A stretch of 64,000 nucleotides of DNA from Ideonella sp. (GCA_016721465.1 JADKIA010000009.1:62001-126000), one strand, 5' to 3'. Counted from the first letter of the stretch, positions 18,485 to 28,337 are shown. Numbers and translations are program-made. The notes: generated by a model from the letters alone, not told the origin.

Positions 18485-18521
18485 TTGATTGGTGACCAAA
18501 CGCGGTGTAATCTTCGGCCCC

Positions 18522-19481
18522 ATGGACCGGCTGAAGCAGATCGAATCGTTCGTGGCCGTGGCCACCAAAGGCAGCCTGACGGCGGCCGGCGGCACCGAGG
18601 GCGTCGCCCCGGCGGTGATCGGCCGGCGCATCGACGCGCTGGAAGAGCGCCTGGGCGTGAAGCTGCTGGTGCGCACCACGCGCCGCATCTCGCTCACCCA
18701 CGAGGGCAGCGCCTTCCTCGAAGACTGCCAGCGCATCCTGGCGGACATGGCCAATGCCGAGGCCAGCGTCAGCGCCGGTGGCGTGAAAGCCAGTGGCCAC
18801 TTGCGCATCACCGCACCCGCCGGTTTCGGCCGCCGCCATGTGGCCACCCTGGTGCCCGGCTTCCTGGCGCTGCACCCCGACGTGAGCGTGTCGCTCAACC
18901 TGTCGGACCGGGTGGTGGACATCGTCAACGAAGGCTTCGACTGCGCCGTGCGTGTCGGCGACATGCCCGATTCCGCCCTGGTGAGCGTGCGCCTGGCCGA
19001 CAACCGCCGGCGCTGCGTGGCGGCGCCGGCCTACTTGAAGCGAGCCGGCACACCGGCCACGCCAGCGGAGTTGTCGCGCCACGAATGCCTGACCTTGTCG
19101 TCCGATGCCAGCCAGACGCGCGGCTGGGCGTTCACGGTGGACGGCGCCGTGACCCACCTGCGTCCCAGCGGCCGCATCGATTGCAGCGATGGTCAGGTGC
19201 TGCACGACTGGTGCCTGCGCGGCTTGGGCGTGGCCTGGCGCAGCACCTGGGAAGTGGAGCAGGAAGTGGCCACGGGTCAACTGGTGGCACTGCTCGAGGA
19301 CTTTGCCGCACCGCCGAATGGCATCTACGCCGTGGTGCCGCAGCGCAAGCACCTGCCCTTGCGGGTGCGCTTGTGGATGGACTTCCTGAAGCAGACCTAC
19401 GGCGACGTCTCGTACTGGAAGCGCTCCCAGCCCGACGACAACGCGGCCGGCGGCGCCCGCGCCCGGGAATCGACACCATGA
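18522..19481 (+). CDS. LysR-family transcriptional regulator
   Basis: A 319-residue LysR regulator. The N-terminal winged helix-turn-helix (MDRLKQIESFVAVATKGSLTA through about residue 60) includes the recognition region RRIDALEERLGVKLLVRTTRRISLT. A LysR substrate-binding domain follows (about 90-295). The subgroup resembles CrgA/DsdC-like regulators found widely in Burkholderiales. An in-frame TTG at 18489 could extend the protein, but the ATG at 18522 begins at the standard position before the HTH. The gene faces away from glcB and overlaps the next gene by four bases (ATGA). Confidence 0.9.
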   Translation: MDRLKQIESFVAVATKGSLTAAGGTEGVAPAVIGRRIDALEERLGVKLLVRTTRRISLTHEGSAFLEDCQRILADMANAEASVSAGGVKASGHLRITAPAGFGRRHVATLVPGFLALHPDVSVSLNLSDRVVDIVNEGFDCAVRVGDMPDSALVSVRLADNRRRCVAAPAYLKRAGTPATPAELSRHECLTLSSDASQTRGWAFTVDGAVTHLRPSGRIDCSDGQVLHDWCLRGLGVAWRSTWEVEQEVATGQLVALLEDFAAPPNGIYAVVPQRKHLPLRVRLWMDFLKQTYGDVSYWKRSQPDDNAAGGARARESTP

Positions 19482-19933
19482 TGCTGGAAGCGGCACTGGC
19501 CTACGTGCACCTGGCCGCCATCCTGAGCTGGGTGGTGTTCGTCAGCAGCACCGCCGCGCTGGCGCGCATCGAGTGGCTCAACCCGGCGGTCGTCAACCGC
19601 CTGGTGGTGGTCGACCGCATCGCCTTCGTGGCCGGGGGCGCGGTGTTGGCCAGCGGCCTGGCGCGCTGGTGGCTGGGCAGCAAAGGGGTGGCCTGGTACG
19701 CGCACCAGCCGCTGCTGTGGGCAAAGCTGGTGCTCTTTGTCGTGATGGCCGTGGCCGCACTGCGCACGCGGCGTGACCTGCGGGAATGGCAGCGGCGCCT
19801 GCGTGTGGCCGGCGAGCTGCCCGACGCCGACGCCGTGGCCGCGCTGCGCCTGCGCGTGATGCGCGCCTCGCACCTGGTGCTGGTGCTGCCCGTTGCAGCC
19901 GTGTTGCTCGCGCGCGGGATCTGGACCGTCTGA
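19478..19933 (+). CDS. DUF2214-family membrane protein
   Basis: A 151-residue protein with four hydrophobic segments, at about residues 7-28, 47-66, 78-96 and 128-148. It resembles the DUF2214 family of small inner-membrane proteins, related in layout to CopD-like four-helix proteins; RRDLREWQRRLR is a basic cytoplasmic loop. Function is unknown. Its ATG overlaps the LysR stop in ATGA form, indicating translational coupling. The first of two adjacent ATG codons (19478 and 19481) is used here. Confidence 0.75.
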   Translation: MMLEAALAYVHLAAILSWVVFVSSTAALARIEWLNPAVVNRLVVVDRIAFVAGGAVLASGLARWWLGSKGVAWYAHQPLLWAKLVLFVVMAVAALRTRRDLREWQRRLRVAGELPDADAVAALRLRVMRASHLVLVLPVAAVLLARGIWTV

Positions 19934-19959
19934 GCGTCGGCATCGCCAGAAGCAACGAA

Positions 19960-19978
19960 GCCGGGCACATGGCCCGGC
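19960..19978. terminator. Hairpin terminator after the DUF2214 gene
   Basis: GCCGGGC (19960-19966) and GCCCGGC (19972-19978) form a perfect 7-bp stem with a five-base loop, followed by CTCTT. It lies between convergent genes (DUF2214 and psiF-like). Confidence 0.55.
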
Positions 19979-20027
19979 CTCTTGGCAGCTTCAACGCCAG
20001 AAGACTGGCGCCGAGTCGTCTGCAGCA

Positions 20028-20312
20028 TCAGCCTTTCAGGCAGCCGCTCATGAATTCCTTGCGCTCGGCACCCTTGAGCTTCTTCTCGCCGGCGTCCTTG
20101 TTGCAGGCCTTCATCTTGTCCTGCTGGGTGGCCTTCTTGGCCGACAGGCAGGTCTTCATGAAGGCCTTGCGCTCGTCGCCCTTCTTGTCGCCGGCTTCCT
20201 TGTTGCACTCGCCCATCTTGTTCTGCTGGGCGGTGGGCTTGGCGTCGGCGGCCTGGGCCAGTCCCATGCACAGGAACAGCGTCGCGGCGGCCACGGTGAT
20301 TTGCTTGATCAT
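20028..20312 (-). CDS. PsiF repeat family protein
   Basis: A 94-residue secreted protein. A signal peptide spans residues 1-22 (hydrophobic core, GLAQA/AD). Two PsiF repeats follow: QQNKMGECNKEAGDKKGDER and QQDKMKACNKDAGEKKLKG. Each has the conserved C..(K/R)..F(M)..C(L) pattern, giving four cysteines that may form two disulfides. The family is named after a phosphate-starvation-inducible E. coli protein; biochemical function is unknown. A purine-rich ribosome site (AGGAAGAGG) precedes the ATG. The 189-base upstream gap holds no gene I recognise. Confidence 0.85.
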   Translation of the reverse strand: MIKQITVAAATLFLCMGLAQAADAKPTAQQNKMGECNKEAGDKKGDERKAFMKTCLSAKKATQQDKMKACNKDAGEKKLKGAERKEFMSGCLKG

Positions 20313-20501
20313 GATCCTCTTCCTCTATTTCGGTTGGTGGTTGGAACGGCCTTGGAGCCGGTGCCGATTGGAGCAGGTTGGCTGCGCACCGGCAACCAAC
20401 CAACGTCCAGGTGACGCGTGCCGTGCACAGGCCTTTCAAGCTTCACTCCACAGAGGGATGGGCCAGCGCCAGTGCCCCCATCCGGGGGAGGCGGCGCGCG
20501 A

Positions 20502-21854
20502 TCAGAGGATGCGGCGCGGGTGGGCCAGCGCCTCGTGCGCGGCGTGCAGGCGCCGCACCAGCACGCGGATGAAGGCGCTGTCGAACAGGTGCCGCGTGCC
20601 CGGGCCGAGGCAGTCCATCATCGCAGGCGTGAACGCGATGGTGGTGGCCGCGTCGCTGACGATGACGTCGGCCGCGTGGATGCGCAGTTCCTCGCTCGGC
20701 GCCAGGTAGGCCATCTCGCCCACCGAGGTGCCGGCGCCCAGTTGCGCCACCCGGTTGCCATCGCGGTACACGTCCACGCGGCCCTGGGCGATGATGTGGA
20801 ATGTGTTGCCGGTGTCACCCTTGCGATACAGCGCCGCACCGAAGCCGTGGCGCAGCCACTGCGCGCGGTGCACCACCTCCCAAAGTTCCACGTCGCCGAA
20901 TCCGGTGAAGAACTCCAGGCTGCGCAGCAGGTTGAAGCGCTCGGAATCGAGCACCTCCTGCAGCGGGCCGCGCGGCACCTCCTGGTTCTTCACCAGCGAG
21001 GACCACTCCAGCGCGAATTCGTCCCAACCGGCGTAGCGATCGGCAGGGTTCTTGGCCAGCGCACGCTGCAGGATGTCGTCCATGTGCTGCGGCACGCCTT
21101 CTCGCAGCGGCACCAACGAGGGCGCCGTGGCGTTGCAGATCTGGTGCATCAAGGCCATCTGGTTCGTGGCGTCGAAGGGCGGGCGCCCGGCCACCAGGTG
21201 GTACAGCACGGCCGCCAGCGAGAACATGTCGGCGCGCGCGTCGAGGGTGCTGCCGTCCAGTTGCTCGGGCGACATGTAGGCCAACGAGCCCACACGGTAC
21301 ACCTGCGTGCGGTCGGACAGGGTGTCCAGCACGCTGCCGAAGTCGGTGAGCTTGACGTCCACCACCGTGTCCTGGTCCATCACCGCCAGGATGTTGGCCG
21401 GCTTCACGTCCCGATGGATCAGGCCTTGGCGAAAGACATAGCTCAATGCCATGGCGCACTTGAAGCCCACTTCCACGATCTGCGCCAGCGGCAACAGCGA
21501 GTCGGCTCGGCAGAAGCGCCGCAGGGTCACGCCGGGCACGTACTCCATCACCAGATAGGGGGCGCGCGGGTCTTCCTCGGCATCGTAGATCTGCGCCACG
21601 TTGGGGTGCTGCAGCTTGCCGGCCAGGGCCGCCTCTGCGGCGAAGAAGTGGCTGCGGTAGCGACCCTCGGAACCCTCCCCGACGCTCAAGCGGCGCACGC
21701 GCTTGATCGCCACCTCGCGCTGGTTGAACTCGTCGCGGGCCAGGAACACCTCGCTGGTGGCGCCTTCGCCCAGGCGCGACAACACCCGATACTTGCCGAT
21801 GCGGTCGGGCAGGTCGAGGTCGGTGAGCGAGCGGGTGGTGGAATGGGCAGGCAT
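20502..21854 (-). CDS. Ser/Thr protein kinase with cyclic-nucleotide-binding domain
   Basis: A 450-residue Hanks-type kinase (about residues 20-285) fused to a C-terminal cyclic-nucleotide-binding/Crp-like effector domain (about 305-440). The kinase has all core motifs: glycine loop LGEGATSEVF (29-38), K51 in VAIKR, catalytic H147-R-D149 in HRDVKPAN, and D171-FG. The binding-domain motifs include LYRKGDTGNTFHIIAQGRVDVYRDG and VGEMAYL. No transmembrane segment is seen, so it is cytoplasmic. It probably couples a cyclic nucleotide to protein phosphorylation, but the ligand and targets are unknown. It is divergent from argS. Confidence 0.88.
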   Translation of the reverse strand: MPAHSTTRSLTDLDLPDRIGKYRVLSRLGEGATSEVFLARDEFNQREVAIKRVRRLSVGEGSEGRYRSHFFAAEAALAGKLQHPNVAQIYDAEEDPRAPYLVMEYVPGVTLRRFCRADSLLPLAQIVEVGFKCAMALSYVFRQGLIHRDVKPANILAVMDQDTVVDVKLTDFGSVLDTLSDRTQVYRVGSLAYMSPEQLDGSTLDARADMFSLAAVLYHLVAGRPPFDATNQMALMHQICNATAPSLVPLREGVPQHMDDILQRALAKNPADRYAGWDEFALEWSSLVKNQEVPRGPLQEVLDSERFNLLRSLEFFTGFGDVELWEVVHRAQWLRHGFGAALYRKGDTGNTFHIIAQGRVDVYRDGNRVAQLGAGTSVGEMAYLAPSEELRIHAADVIVSDAATTIAFTPAMMDCLGPGTRHLFDSAFIRVLVRRLHAAHEALAHPRRIL

Positions 21855-22045
21855 GGCGTCGCAGCGGGCAAGGCGTCGCAGCGGTCCATTGTGCGGAGCG
21901 GTCAGCCCCGGCCAGCCGGCGAACAGGGGGCCGAACCGCGCTCAAATGTCCCATCGGGCGCCTCGGCGTCGGGACGATCACGATGCCGCCACGGCGCGAA
22001 CCACCGCCCGAGGCCCGGCCACCCCCGCCCGTAGAATCCGCCCCC

Positions 22046-23794
22046 ATGATCCAAGCCAAGCAGGAGTTGCTCGAGGCGCTGGGCGCCGCGGTGGCACAAC
22101 TCGCCCCCGGCGCGGCGTACGTTGCGGCCTTCGAATCCCCCAAACAGGTCGCCCATGGCGACTTCGCCATCACCGCCGCCATGCAATTGGGTCGGGCGCT
22201 CAAGCGCAATCCGCGCGAGCTGGCCACGGCGCTGATCGAGGCCCTGCAGGCCCAACCGGCGGTACAACGCTGGGTGGATGCGCTGGAAATCGCCGGCCCG
22301 GGTTTCGTCAACCTGCGTCTGAAACCGGCGGCCCGGCAAGCGGTGGTCGCCGAGGTCCTGGCCGCGGGCGACCGCTACGGTTTGCGCGACGCCAATGGCC
22401 GCAAGCTGATGGTGGAGTTCGTCTCCGCCAACCCGACTGGCCCGCTGCACGTGGGGCACGGCCGCCAGGGCGCGCTGGGTGATTCGATCTGCCGCCTGTT
22501 CGAGAGCCAGGGCTGGCAGGTGCAGCGGGAGTTCTACTACAACGACGCCGGTGTGCAGATCGAGACGCTGGCCAGGTCCACCCACTGTCGCATCCTGGGC
22601 CTGAAACCCGGTGACCCTGGCTGGCCCGAGAGTGCCTACAACGGCGACTACATCGCCGACATCGCGGCCGACTTCCTGGCCAGGAAGACGGTGCATGCCG
22701 ATGACCGCGCCTTCACCGCCAGTGGCGACGCGCAGGACCTCGACTCGATCCGGCAGTTTGCCGTGGCCTACCTGCGCCATGAGCAGGACCTGGACCTGCA
22801 GGCCTTCGGCGTGCGCTTCCAGAACTACTTCCTGGAATCCAGCCTGTACCGCGACGGCAAGGTCGCCGATACGGTGGCACGGCTGGCGGCATCGGGCAAG
22901 ACCTACGAGCAGGACGGCGCCCTGTGGTTGCGCAGCACCGACTACGGCGACGACAAGGACCGCGTGATGCGCAAGTCCGACGGCAGCTTCACCTATTTCG
23001 TGCCGGATGTGGCCTACCACGTGAACAAGTGGGAGCGCGGCTTTGCCAAGGTGATCAACGTGCAAGGCACCGACCACCACGGCACGATTGCCCGCGTGCG
23101 CGCGGGCCTGCAAGCCGCGGGCGTGGGCATTCCGCAAGGCTGGCCCGACTACGTGCTGCACAAGATGGTCACGGTGATGAAGGGCGGCGAGGAGGTGAAG
23201 ATCTCCAAGCGCGCCGGCAGCTACGTGACCCTGCGCGACCTGATCGACTGGACCAGCCGCGACGCGGTGCGCTTCTTCCTCATCAGCCGCAAGGCCGACA
23301 CCGAATTCGTGTTCGACGTCGATCTGGCCTTGAAGGCCAACGACGAAAACCCGGTGTTCTACGTGCAGTACGCGCATGCGCGCATCTGCTCGGTGCTGAC
23401 GCAGTACGGCAAGCCGGTGGACCCGCGCGCCGATCTTTCGCTGCTGACGGCACCCACCGAGGGCGCGCTGATGCGCGTGCTGGCCGCCTACCCGGACATG
23501 CTCACCAGTGCCGCTGCCGACATGGCCCCGCACGACGTGGCCTTCTACCTGCGCGATCTGGCGGCGGCCTTCCACAGCTACTACGCGGCCGAGCGCTTCC
23601 TGGTGGACGAGCCTGCCCTGGCGGCCGCCCGCATCGCCCTGCTGGCGGCCACCCGCCAGGTGCTGCGCAACGGCCTGGACATGATGGGCGTGAGTGCGCC
23701 CGAGTCCATGGGCCGTGACGCGCCCGCCGCCCCCGCCGATTCCCCCAGTCCCCAAACGTCCAAGGTCCTGCCCCATGACATCCCAACGCGGTAG
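22046..23794 (+). CDS. argS: Arginyl-tRNA synthetase
   Basis: A 582-residue class I aminoacyl-tRNA synthetase. An N-terminal tRNA-D-loop-binding domain (about 1-110) is followed by the catalytic Rossmann fold with HVGH at 135-138 (within NPTGPLHVGHGRQ). The KMSK-equivalent loop is KISKRAG, and the C-terminal DALR anticodon-binding domain contains RDLAAAFHSYYAAERF. Length is normal. The last codons overlap the next gene by 20 bases, and the argS-SPOR-dsbA order is typical of Burkholderiales. Confidence 0.97.
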   Translation: MIQAKQELLEALGAAVAQLAPGAAYVAAFESPKQVAHGDFAITAAMQLGRALKRNPRELATALIEALQAQPAVQRWVDALEIAGPGFVNLRLKPAARQAVVAEVLAAGDRYGLRDANGRKLMVEFVSANPTGPLHVGHGRQGALGDSICRLFESQGWQVQREFYYNDAGVQIETLARSTHCRILGLKPGDPGWPESAYNGDYIADIAADFLARKTVHADDRAFTASGDAQDLDSIRQFAVAYLRHEQDLDLQAFGVRFQNYFLESSLYRDGKVADTVARLAASGKTYEQDGALWLRSTDYGDDKDRVMRKSDGSFTYFVPDVAYHVNKWERGFAKVINVQGTDHHGTIARVRAGLQAAGVGIPQGWPDYVLHKMVTVMKGGEEVKISKRAGSYVTLRDLIDWTSRDAVRFFLISRKADTEFVFDVDLALKANDENPVFYVQYAHARICSVLTQYGKPVDPRADLSLLTAPTEGALMRVLAAYPDMLTSAAADMAPHDVAFYLRDLAAAFHSYYAAERFLVDEPALAAARIALLAATRQVLRNGLDMMGVSAPESMGRDAPAAPADSPSPQTSKVLPHDIPTR

Positions 23795-24470
23795 TTTTGC
23801 GCTCGGCCTGATCGTCGGCCTGCTGGCCGGACTGGCCCTGGCGCTGGGTGTGGCGCTGTACATCACCAAGGTGCCGGTCCCCTTCATCAACAAGGTGCCG
23901 CACCGCAGCGCCGAGCAGGATGCCGCCGAGGCCGCGCGCAACAAGGACTGGGATCCGAACGCACCGCTGGCCGGCAAGAACCCCGCCCGGCCGATGGCCC
24001 CGGCGGCCCCTGCGGCCAGCGCCGCGGTCGATGCTTCGGTATCCGCCGTGCCGCCGCCGCTGGCCACGACCCCGGTGGCGGTTGCCGCGTCCGCCGGCAG
24101 CCGCAGTGCGTCGGGCGTGGTCGCCGCGGCCTCGGCGGCGTCCGGTGCGCGCAGCGCGCGTGATCCGGCCGCGATCCTGGCAGGCAAGGCCGCGGCATCG
24201 GCGGCGACCCGGTCCACCATTGGCGAGGTCGATGCGTTTGTGTATTTCGTGCAAGCCGGGGCCTATTCGCGTGCCGAGGACGCCGAGCAACAGCGGGCCA
24301 AGCTGGCCATGTTGGGGCTGGACGCCCGGGTGACCGAGCGTGAGCAGTCCGGCCGCACGGTGTTCCGTGTTCGCGTGGGGCCATTCGAGCGCCGTGATGA
24401 CGCCGAGACCGCACAGGGTCGGCTCTCCGACGCCAAGGTCGACACCAATCTCGTGCGCGTGGAACGCTGA
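23775..24470 (+). CDS. SPOR-domain membrane protein
   Basis: A 231-residue bitopic protein. One transmembrane helix (about residues 9-30) follows a short cytoplasmic N-terminus. An Ala/Pro/Ser-rich linker leads to a C-terminal SPOR domain (about 155-231) with YFVQAGAYSRAEDAEQQRAKL and FRVRVGPFERRDDA. SPOR domains bind denuded septal peptidoglycan, so a role at the division site is likely; FtsN-like relatives share the layout. It overlaps argS by 20 bases and precedes dsbA by 36, as in an operon. Confidence 0.9.
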   Translation: MTSQRGSFALGLIVGLLAGLALALGVALYITKVPVPFINKVPHRSAEQDAAEAARNKDWDPNAPLAGKNPARPMAPAAPAASAAVDASVSAVPPPLATTPVAVAASAGSRSASGVVAAASAASGARSARDPAAILAGKAAASAATRSTIGEVDAFVYFVQAGAYSRAEDAEQQRAKLAMLGLDARVTEREQSGRTVFRVRVGPFERRDDAETAQGRLSDAKVDTNLVRVER

Positions 24471-24506
24471 CCTGCCTGCCCCAACGACCTGCCCACAAGG
24501 ACCGAC

Positions 24507-25154
24507 ATGAACCGCCGCCAATTCACCCTTCAAGCCATCGCCGCAGGCGCCACCTCGTTGCTGGCCGGCGCCCCCGCCCTGGCGCAGGGCGCGTTTGCGG
24601 AAGGCCGGGAATACAACCTGCTGAAGGAGCCGGTGCCCGTGCCCGGTGGCGGCAAGGTGGAGGTGATCGAATTCTTCGGCTACTGGTGCCCGCACTGCGC
24701 CGCATTCGAGCCCACGCTCGAAGCCTGGGCGCACAAGCTGCCGTCCGACGTCAACTTCCGCCGCATGCCGGTGGCGTTTTCTCCGACACAGGAGAGCTAC
24801 CAGCGCCTGTACTTCGCCCTCGAAGCAATGGGCCCAGCGGCGCTGAACGCGGTGCACGGCAAGGTGTTCGTGGCCATGCACCAGAACCGCCAGCGCCTGG
24901 ACAAGGACGCCGAAATCACGGCCCTGGCGCAGGCCAATGGGGTGGACGGCGCCAAGTTACTGGACGCCATGAAGAGCTTCTCGGTGGCCACCAAGGTGGC
25001 CCAGGCGCGCCAGGCCATGCAGGCCTACAAGATCGACGGCGTGCCCACGGTGGCCGTGCAGGGCCGGTTCATCACCTCGGTGGGGCAGGCCGGTACGCAC
25101 GAGCGCACCGTGCAGGTCATGGACGCGCTGATCCAGCGCGCCCGCAAGGGCTGA
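24507..25154 (+). CDS. dsbA: Thiol:disulfide interchange protein DsbA
   Basis: A 215-residue periplasmic thioredoxin-fold oxidase that forms disulfides in exported proteins. A signal peptide with the twin-arginine-like start MNRRQF spans about residues 1-26 (PALA/QG). The redox motif is C61-P-H-C64 in FFGYWCPHCAAFEP, and the cis-Pro loop is DGVPTVAV. An alpha-helical insert lies between. It follows the SPOR gene closely. The 197-base gap after it (25155-25351) contains no gene I recognise. Confidence 0.95.
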   Translation: MNRRQFTLQAIAAGATSLLAGAPALAQGAFAEGREYNLLKEPVPVPGGGKVEVIEFFGYWCPHCAAFEPTLEAWAHKLPSDVNFRRMPVAFSPTQESYQRLYFALEAMGPAALNAVHGKVFVAMHQNRQRLDKDAEITALAQANGVDGAKLLDAMKSFSVATKVAQARQAMQAYKIDGVPTVAVQGRFITSVGQAGTHERTVQVMDALIQRARKG

Positions 25155-25351
25155 GCGCCCGACCAGCGGCCCTACCGGCCCCTGGGGACCGTTGCCTGGT
25201 GAAGTGCGCCGGTACGCAAGCCGGCGCGATGGCCTGGGCTTTGCGCCTTGGCCAGACCTTCGAGCGGCCAAACCCTGCGGCGGAATGCCGGAGTTCGTCA
25301 TCGCCGAGCAAGGGCTTGCGACTAGAATGGTCTGCAAGTTTTGTGCCGCCC

Positions 25352-25978
25352 ATGACTTTCACCCACCCCGACACCCTTCTTGCCCGATGCCTGGGCCTGG
25401 CATGGCTGGCCGCGGCCGCCGGGCCCGTGGGCGCCGAAAAGGCCGACCGCGCGCTGGCGATGACGATCGAATCCAACCCTTGCGTGGTCGATCTGGCCAA
25501 GCGCACCCACGTGTGCACCGGCAACGTGGTCATCACCCAAGGCACCCTGGTGATCCGCGCCGACCGCGTCGAGTTGCGCGAGACGGCCGATGGCTACACC
25601 ACGGCCCTGGCCACCGGCACAGCCGCCAAGCCGGCGCAATACCGCGAAAAGCGCGATGGCGTCGATGAATTCGTCGAAGGCAGCGCCCAGCGCATCGACT
25701 ACGACGCCCGCGCCGCCACCGTGCGCTTCGATGGCCAGGCGCTGGTCAAGCGCCTTCGCGGCAGCACCACGGCCGACGAGATCCACGGCCGGCAGATCGT
25801 CTGGAACGCCAACACCGAGCAATTCAGCGTGGAGGGCGGCGCGCCCACGGCGGCCAACCCGGGCGGCCGGGTGCGGGCCATCCTGGCACCCAATCCAACG
25901 GCATCCGGCGTACCGGCATCGGCCGCGCCAGCCACCCCCGCCCTGCGCAGTACCGGCACGCTCGGGGACCGCCGATGA
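25352..25978 (+). CDS. lptA: LPS transport periplasmic protein LptA
   Basis: A 208-residue protein with a hydrophobic N-terminal signal segment (about 10-27) and an OstA/LptA beta-jellyroll core (about 38-170) with TGNVVITQGTLVIRADRVEL and the mid-domain GSAQRIDYDARAATVRF. It forms the periplasmic bridge that carries lipopolysaccharide from the inner-membrane LptBFG-C complex to LptDE. The C-terminus is an Ala/Pro-rich low-complexity tail. Its stop overlaps lptB (ATGA), so the two are coupled. No lptC is next to it in this window. Confidence 0.9.
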   Translation: MTFTHPDTLLARCLGLAWLAAAAGPVGAEKADRALAMTIESNPCVVDLAKRTHVCTGNVVITQGTLVIRADRVELRETADGYTTALATGTAAKPAQYREKRDGVDEFVEGSAQRIDYDARAATVRFDGQALVKRLRGSTTADEIHGRQIVWNANTEQFSVEGGAPTAANPGGRVRAILAPNPTASGVPASAAPATPALRSTGTLGDRR

Positions 25979-26790
25979 CCGCCGCCGCCACGACCGGCGG
26001 CAACCGAGCGGACCCTGCCGATGACAAGCTAACAAGCAGTGCCGGTGGCAGTCGGCTGGAAGTGACCGGACTGCAGAAATCCTATGGCTCGCGCAAGGTG
26101 GTCAAGGAGGTGCACCTGGCCGTGGGCGCAGGCGAGGTCGTTGGCCTGCTCGGGCCCAACGGCGCCGGCAAGACCACCACCTTCTACATGGTGGTGGGCC
26201 TGCTGCGGGCGGATGCCGGCGTGATCCGCATCGATGGCGTCGAGGTGCAGGACAAGCCCATCCACCAGCGCTCGCGCATGGGCCTGTCCTACCTGCCGCA
26301 GGAAGCGTCCATCTTCCGCAAGCTCAACGTGTCCGAGAACATCCGCGCGGTGCTCGAGTTGCAGACCGATCCCGCCACGGGTCGCCGCCTGCCCGAGGCG
26401 CGCATCGAGCTGCTGCTGAACGGCTTGCTGCAAGACCTGTCCATCGACAAGTTGCGCGATTCGCCGGCGCTGTCGCTGTCTGGCGGCGAGCGCCGCCGTG
26501 TCGAGATTGCACGCGCCCTGGCCACGCAGCCGCGCTTCATCCTGCTGGACGAGCCCTTCGCCGGCGTGGACCCGATCGCCGTGATCGAGATCCAGCGCAT
26601 CATCGGCTTTCTCAAGTCGCGCGGCATCGGTGTGCTGATCACCGACCACAACGTGCGCGAGATGCTCGACATCTGCGACCGCGCCTACATCATCAGCGAC
26701 GGCCGCGTGCTGGCCGAAGGCACGCCTGCAGAGATCGTCACCAACGCCGACGTTCGGCGCGTCTACCTGGGCGAGCACTTCCGCCTGTGA
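25975..26790 (+). CDS. lptB: LPS export ABC ATPase LptB
   Basis: A 271-residue ABC ATPase that powers lipopolysaccharide extraction with LptFG. Walker A is GPNGAGKT (60-67), the signature motif is LSGGERRRVEIARAL, and Walker B is LLDEPFAGVDP, followed by the characteristic TDHNVREML. The core is near identical in pattern to E. coli LptB, but there is an N-terminal extension of about 27 polar residues. The start overlaps the lptA stop. An internal start nearer the core is possible, but the overlap favours this one. Confidence 0.95.
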   Translation: MTAAATTGGNRADPADDKLTSSAGGSRLEVTGLQKSYGSRKVVKEVHLAVGAGEVVGLLGPNGAGKTTTFYMVVGLLRADAGVIRIDGVEVQDKPIHQRSRMGLSYLPQEASIFRKLNVSENIRAVLELQTDPATGRRLPEARIELLLNGLLQDLSIDKLRDSPALSLSGGERRRVEIARALATQPRFILLDEPFAGVDPIAVIEIQRIIGFLKSRGIGVLITDHNVREMLDICDRAYIISDGRVLAEGTPAEIVTNADVRRVYLGEHFRL

Positions 26791-26811
26791 ACCGGCCCGA
26801 CTGACGTGAGC

Positions 26812-28337
26812 ATGAAACCGTCCCTTCAGGTTCGCCTGTCGCAGCACCTGGCCTTGACGCCGCAGCTGCAGCAATCGATCCGCCTGCTGCAGTTGTCCAC
26901 GCTGGAGTTGCACCAGGAAATCGAGCAGATGCTCGAGCAGAACCCCTTCCTCGACGCCGAGGAAGACCGCTCTCCGCTCGAGTATGGTCTGGAGCGCGTG
27001 GCCGCGCCCGAGGATCCGGGCCGCGAGCGCGAACGCGAGCGCCAGACCGAGCGCGACGACTCCGGCGCCGAGGAGCCGGCCGCGCTGGACGGCAAGGATT
27101 TCGGTGCGGCCGAACGCGACGATTGGGAGAACGGCACCGAGCGCGATGATTTCGATGGCATTCGCGAGCTGCCCCCGTCCAGCGCCGGCAGTGGCAGCAG
27201 CAGCGGGGGCGACGACGACTACGAGCCGGTCGAATCGGCCGACAACGGGCCGTCCTTGCAGGACCACCTGCGCCGCCAGTTGCAGGGCATGCGCCTGCCG
27301 GCCGAAGATGCCGCGGCCGTGATGGTGCTGATCGAGTCGCTCAACGAAGACGGCTACTTGGCCGATACGCTGGAAGACATCGCCACGCAGCTCAGCGGTG
27401 CCGAGGATGGCGAGGCCCGGGAGGAACTGCTCGACCGCCTGCGCGTGGCCCTGAAGTGGCTGCAGAGCATGGAGCCCACCGGCGTTGGCGCGGCCGACTT
27501 GTCCGAATGCCTGCTGCTGCAGTTGAAGCTGCTGCCAGCCAGCCCGGCACGCAGCGTCGCCATCGTGGTCTGCCAGCGCCACCTCGACCTGCTGGCACGC
27601 CGCGACATGCGCAAGCTGATGTCCTTGACAGGCGCCCAGGAAGAATTGCTGCGCGAGGCCCAGGGCCTGATCGTGGCCTGCGAACCCAAGCCGGGCCGGC
27701 CCTTCACGCGCGCCGAGGCCAACATCATCATCCCCGACGTCATCGTGCAGAAGGCCGGTCGCGGCTGGAAGGCGGTGCTGAACCCGGACGTGATGCCCAA
27801 GCTGCGCATCAACGACCTGTATGCGCAGGCCATCCGGGGCCAGCGCGGCAACGGCGCATCGGGCCTGTCGGCGCGTTTGCAGGAGGCGCGCTGGTTCATG
27901 AAGAACATCCTGCAGCGCTTCGACACCATCCAGCGGGTGTCGCAGGCCATCATCGAGCGGCAGAAGGCCTTCTTCACCCATGGCGCGATCGCCATGAAAC
28001 CGCTGGTGCTGCGCGAGATCGCCGACGAGCTGGGCCTGCACGAGTCCACCATCTCGCGCGTGACCACGGCCAAGTACATGGCCACGCCATTTGGAACTTA
28101 TGAACTGAAGTACTTCTTCGGTTCCTCGCTCAACACCGAAGCCGGCGGCAACGCCTCCAGCACCGCAGTGCGGGCGCTGATCAAGCAGCTGGTGGCGGCG
28201 GAGTCGCCAGCCAAGCCCTTGTCGGACAGCCAGCTGGCCGACATGTTGGCCGAGCAAGGCATCCAGGTCGCCCGGCGCACCGTGGCCAAGTACCGCGAGG
28301 CGTTGAAGATTGCGCCCGCCAACCTGCGCAAGACCTT

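Noticed and set aside
16168..18495. 775-codon open frame opposite malate synthase G
   Set aside because: Shadow of glcB; no recognisable domain and biased composition.
21902..24220. 772-codon open frame opposite argS
   Set aside because: Shadow frame of argS and SPOR; no domain.
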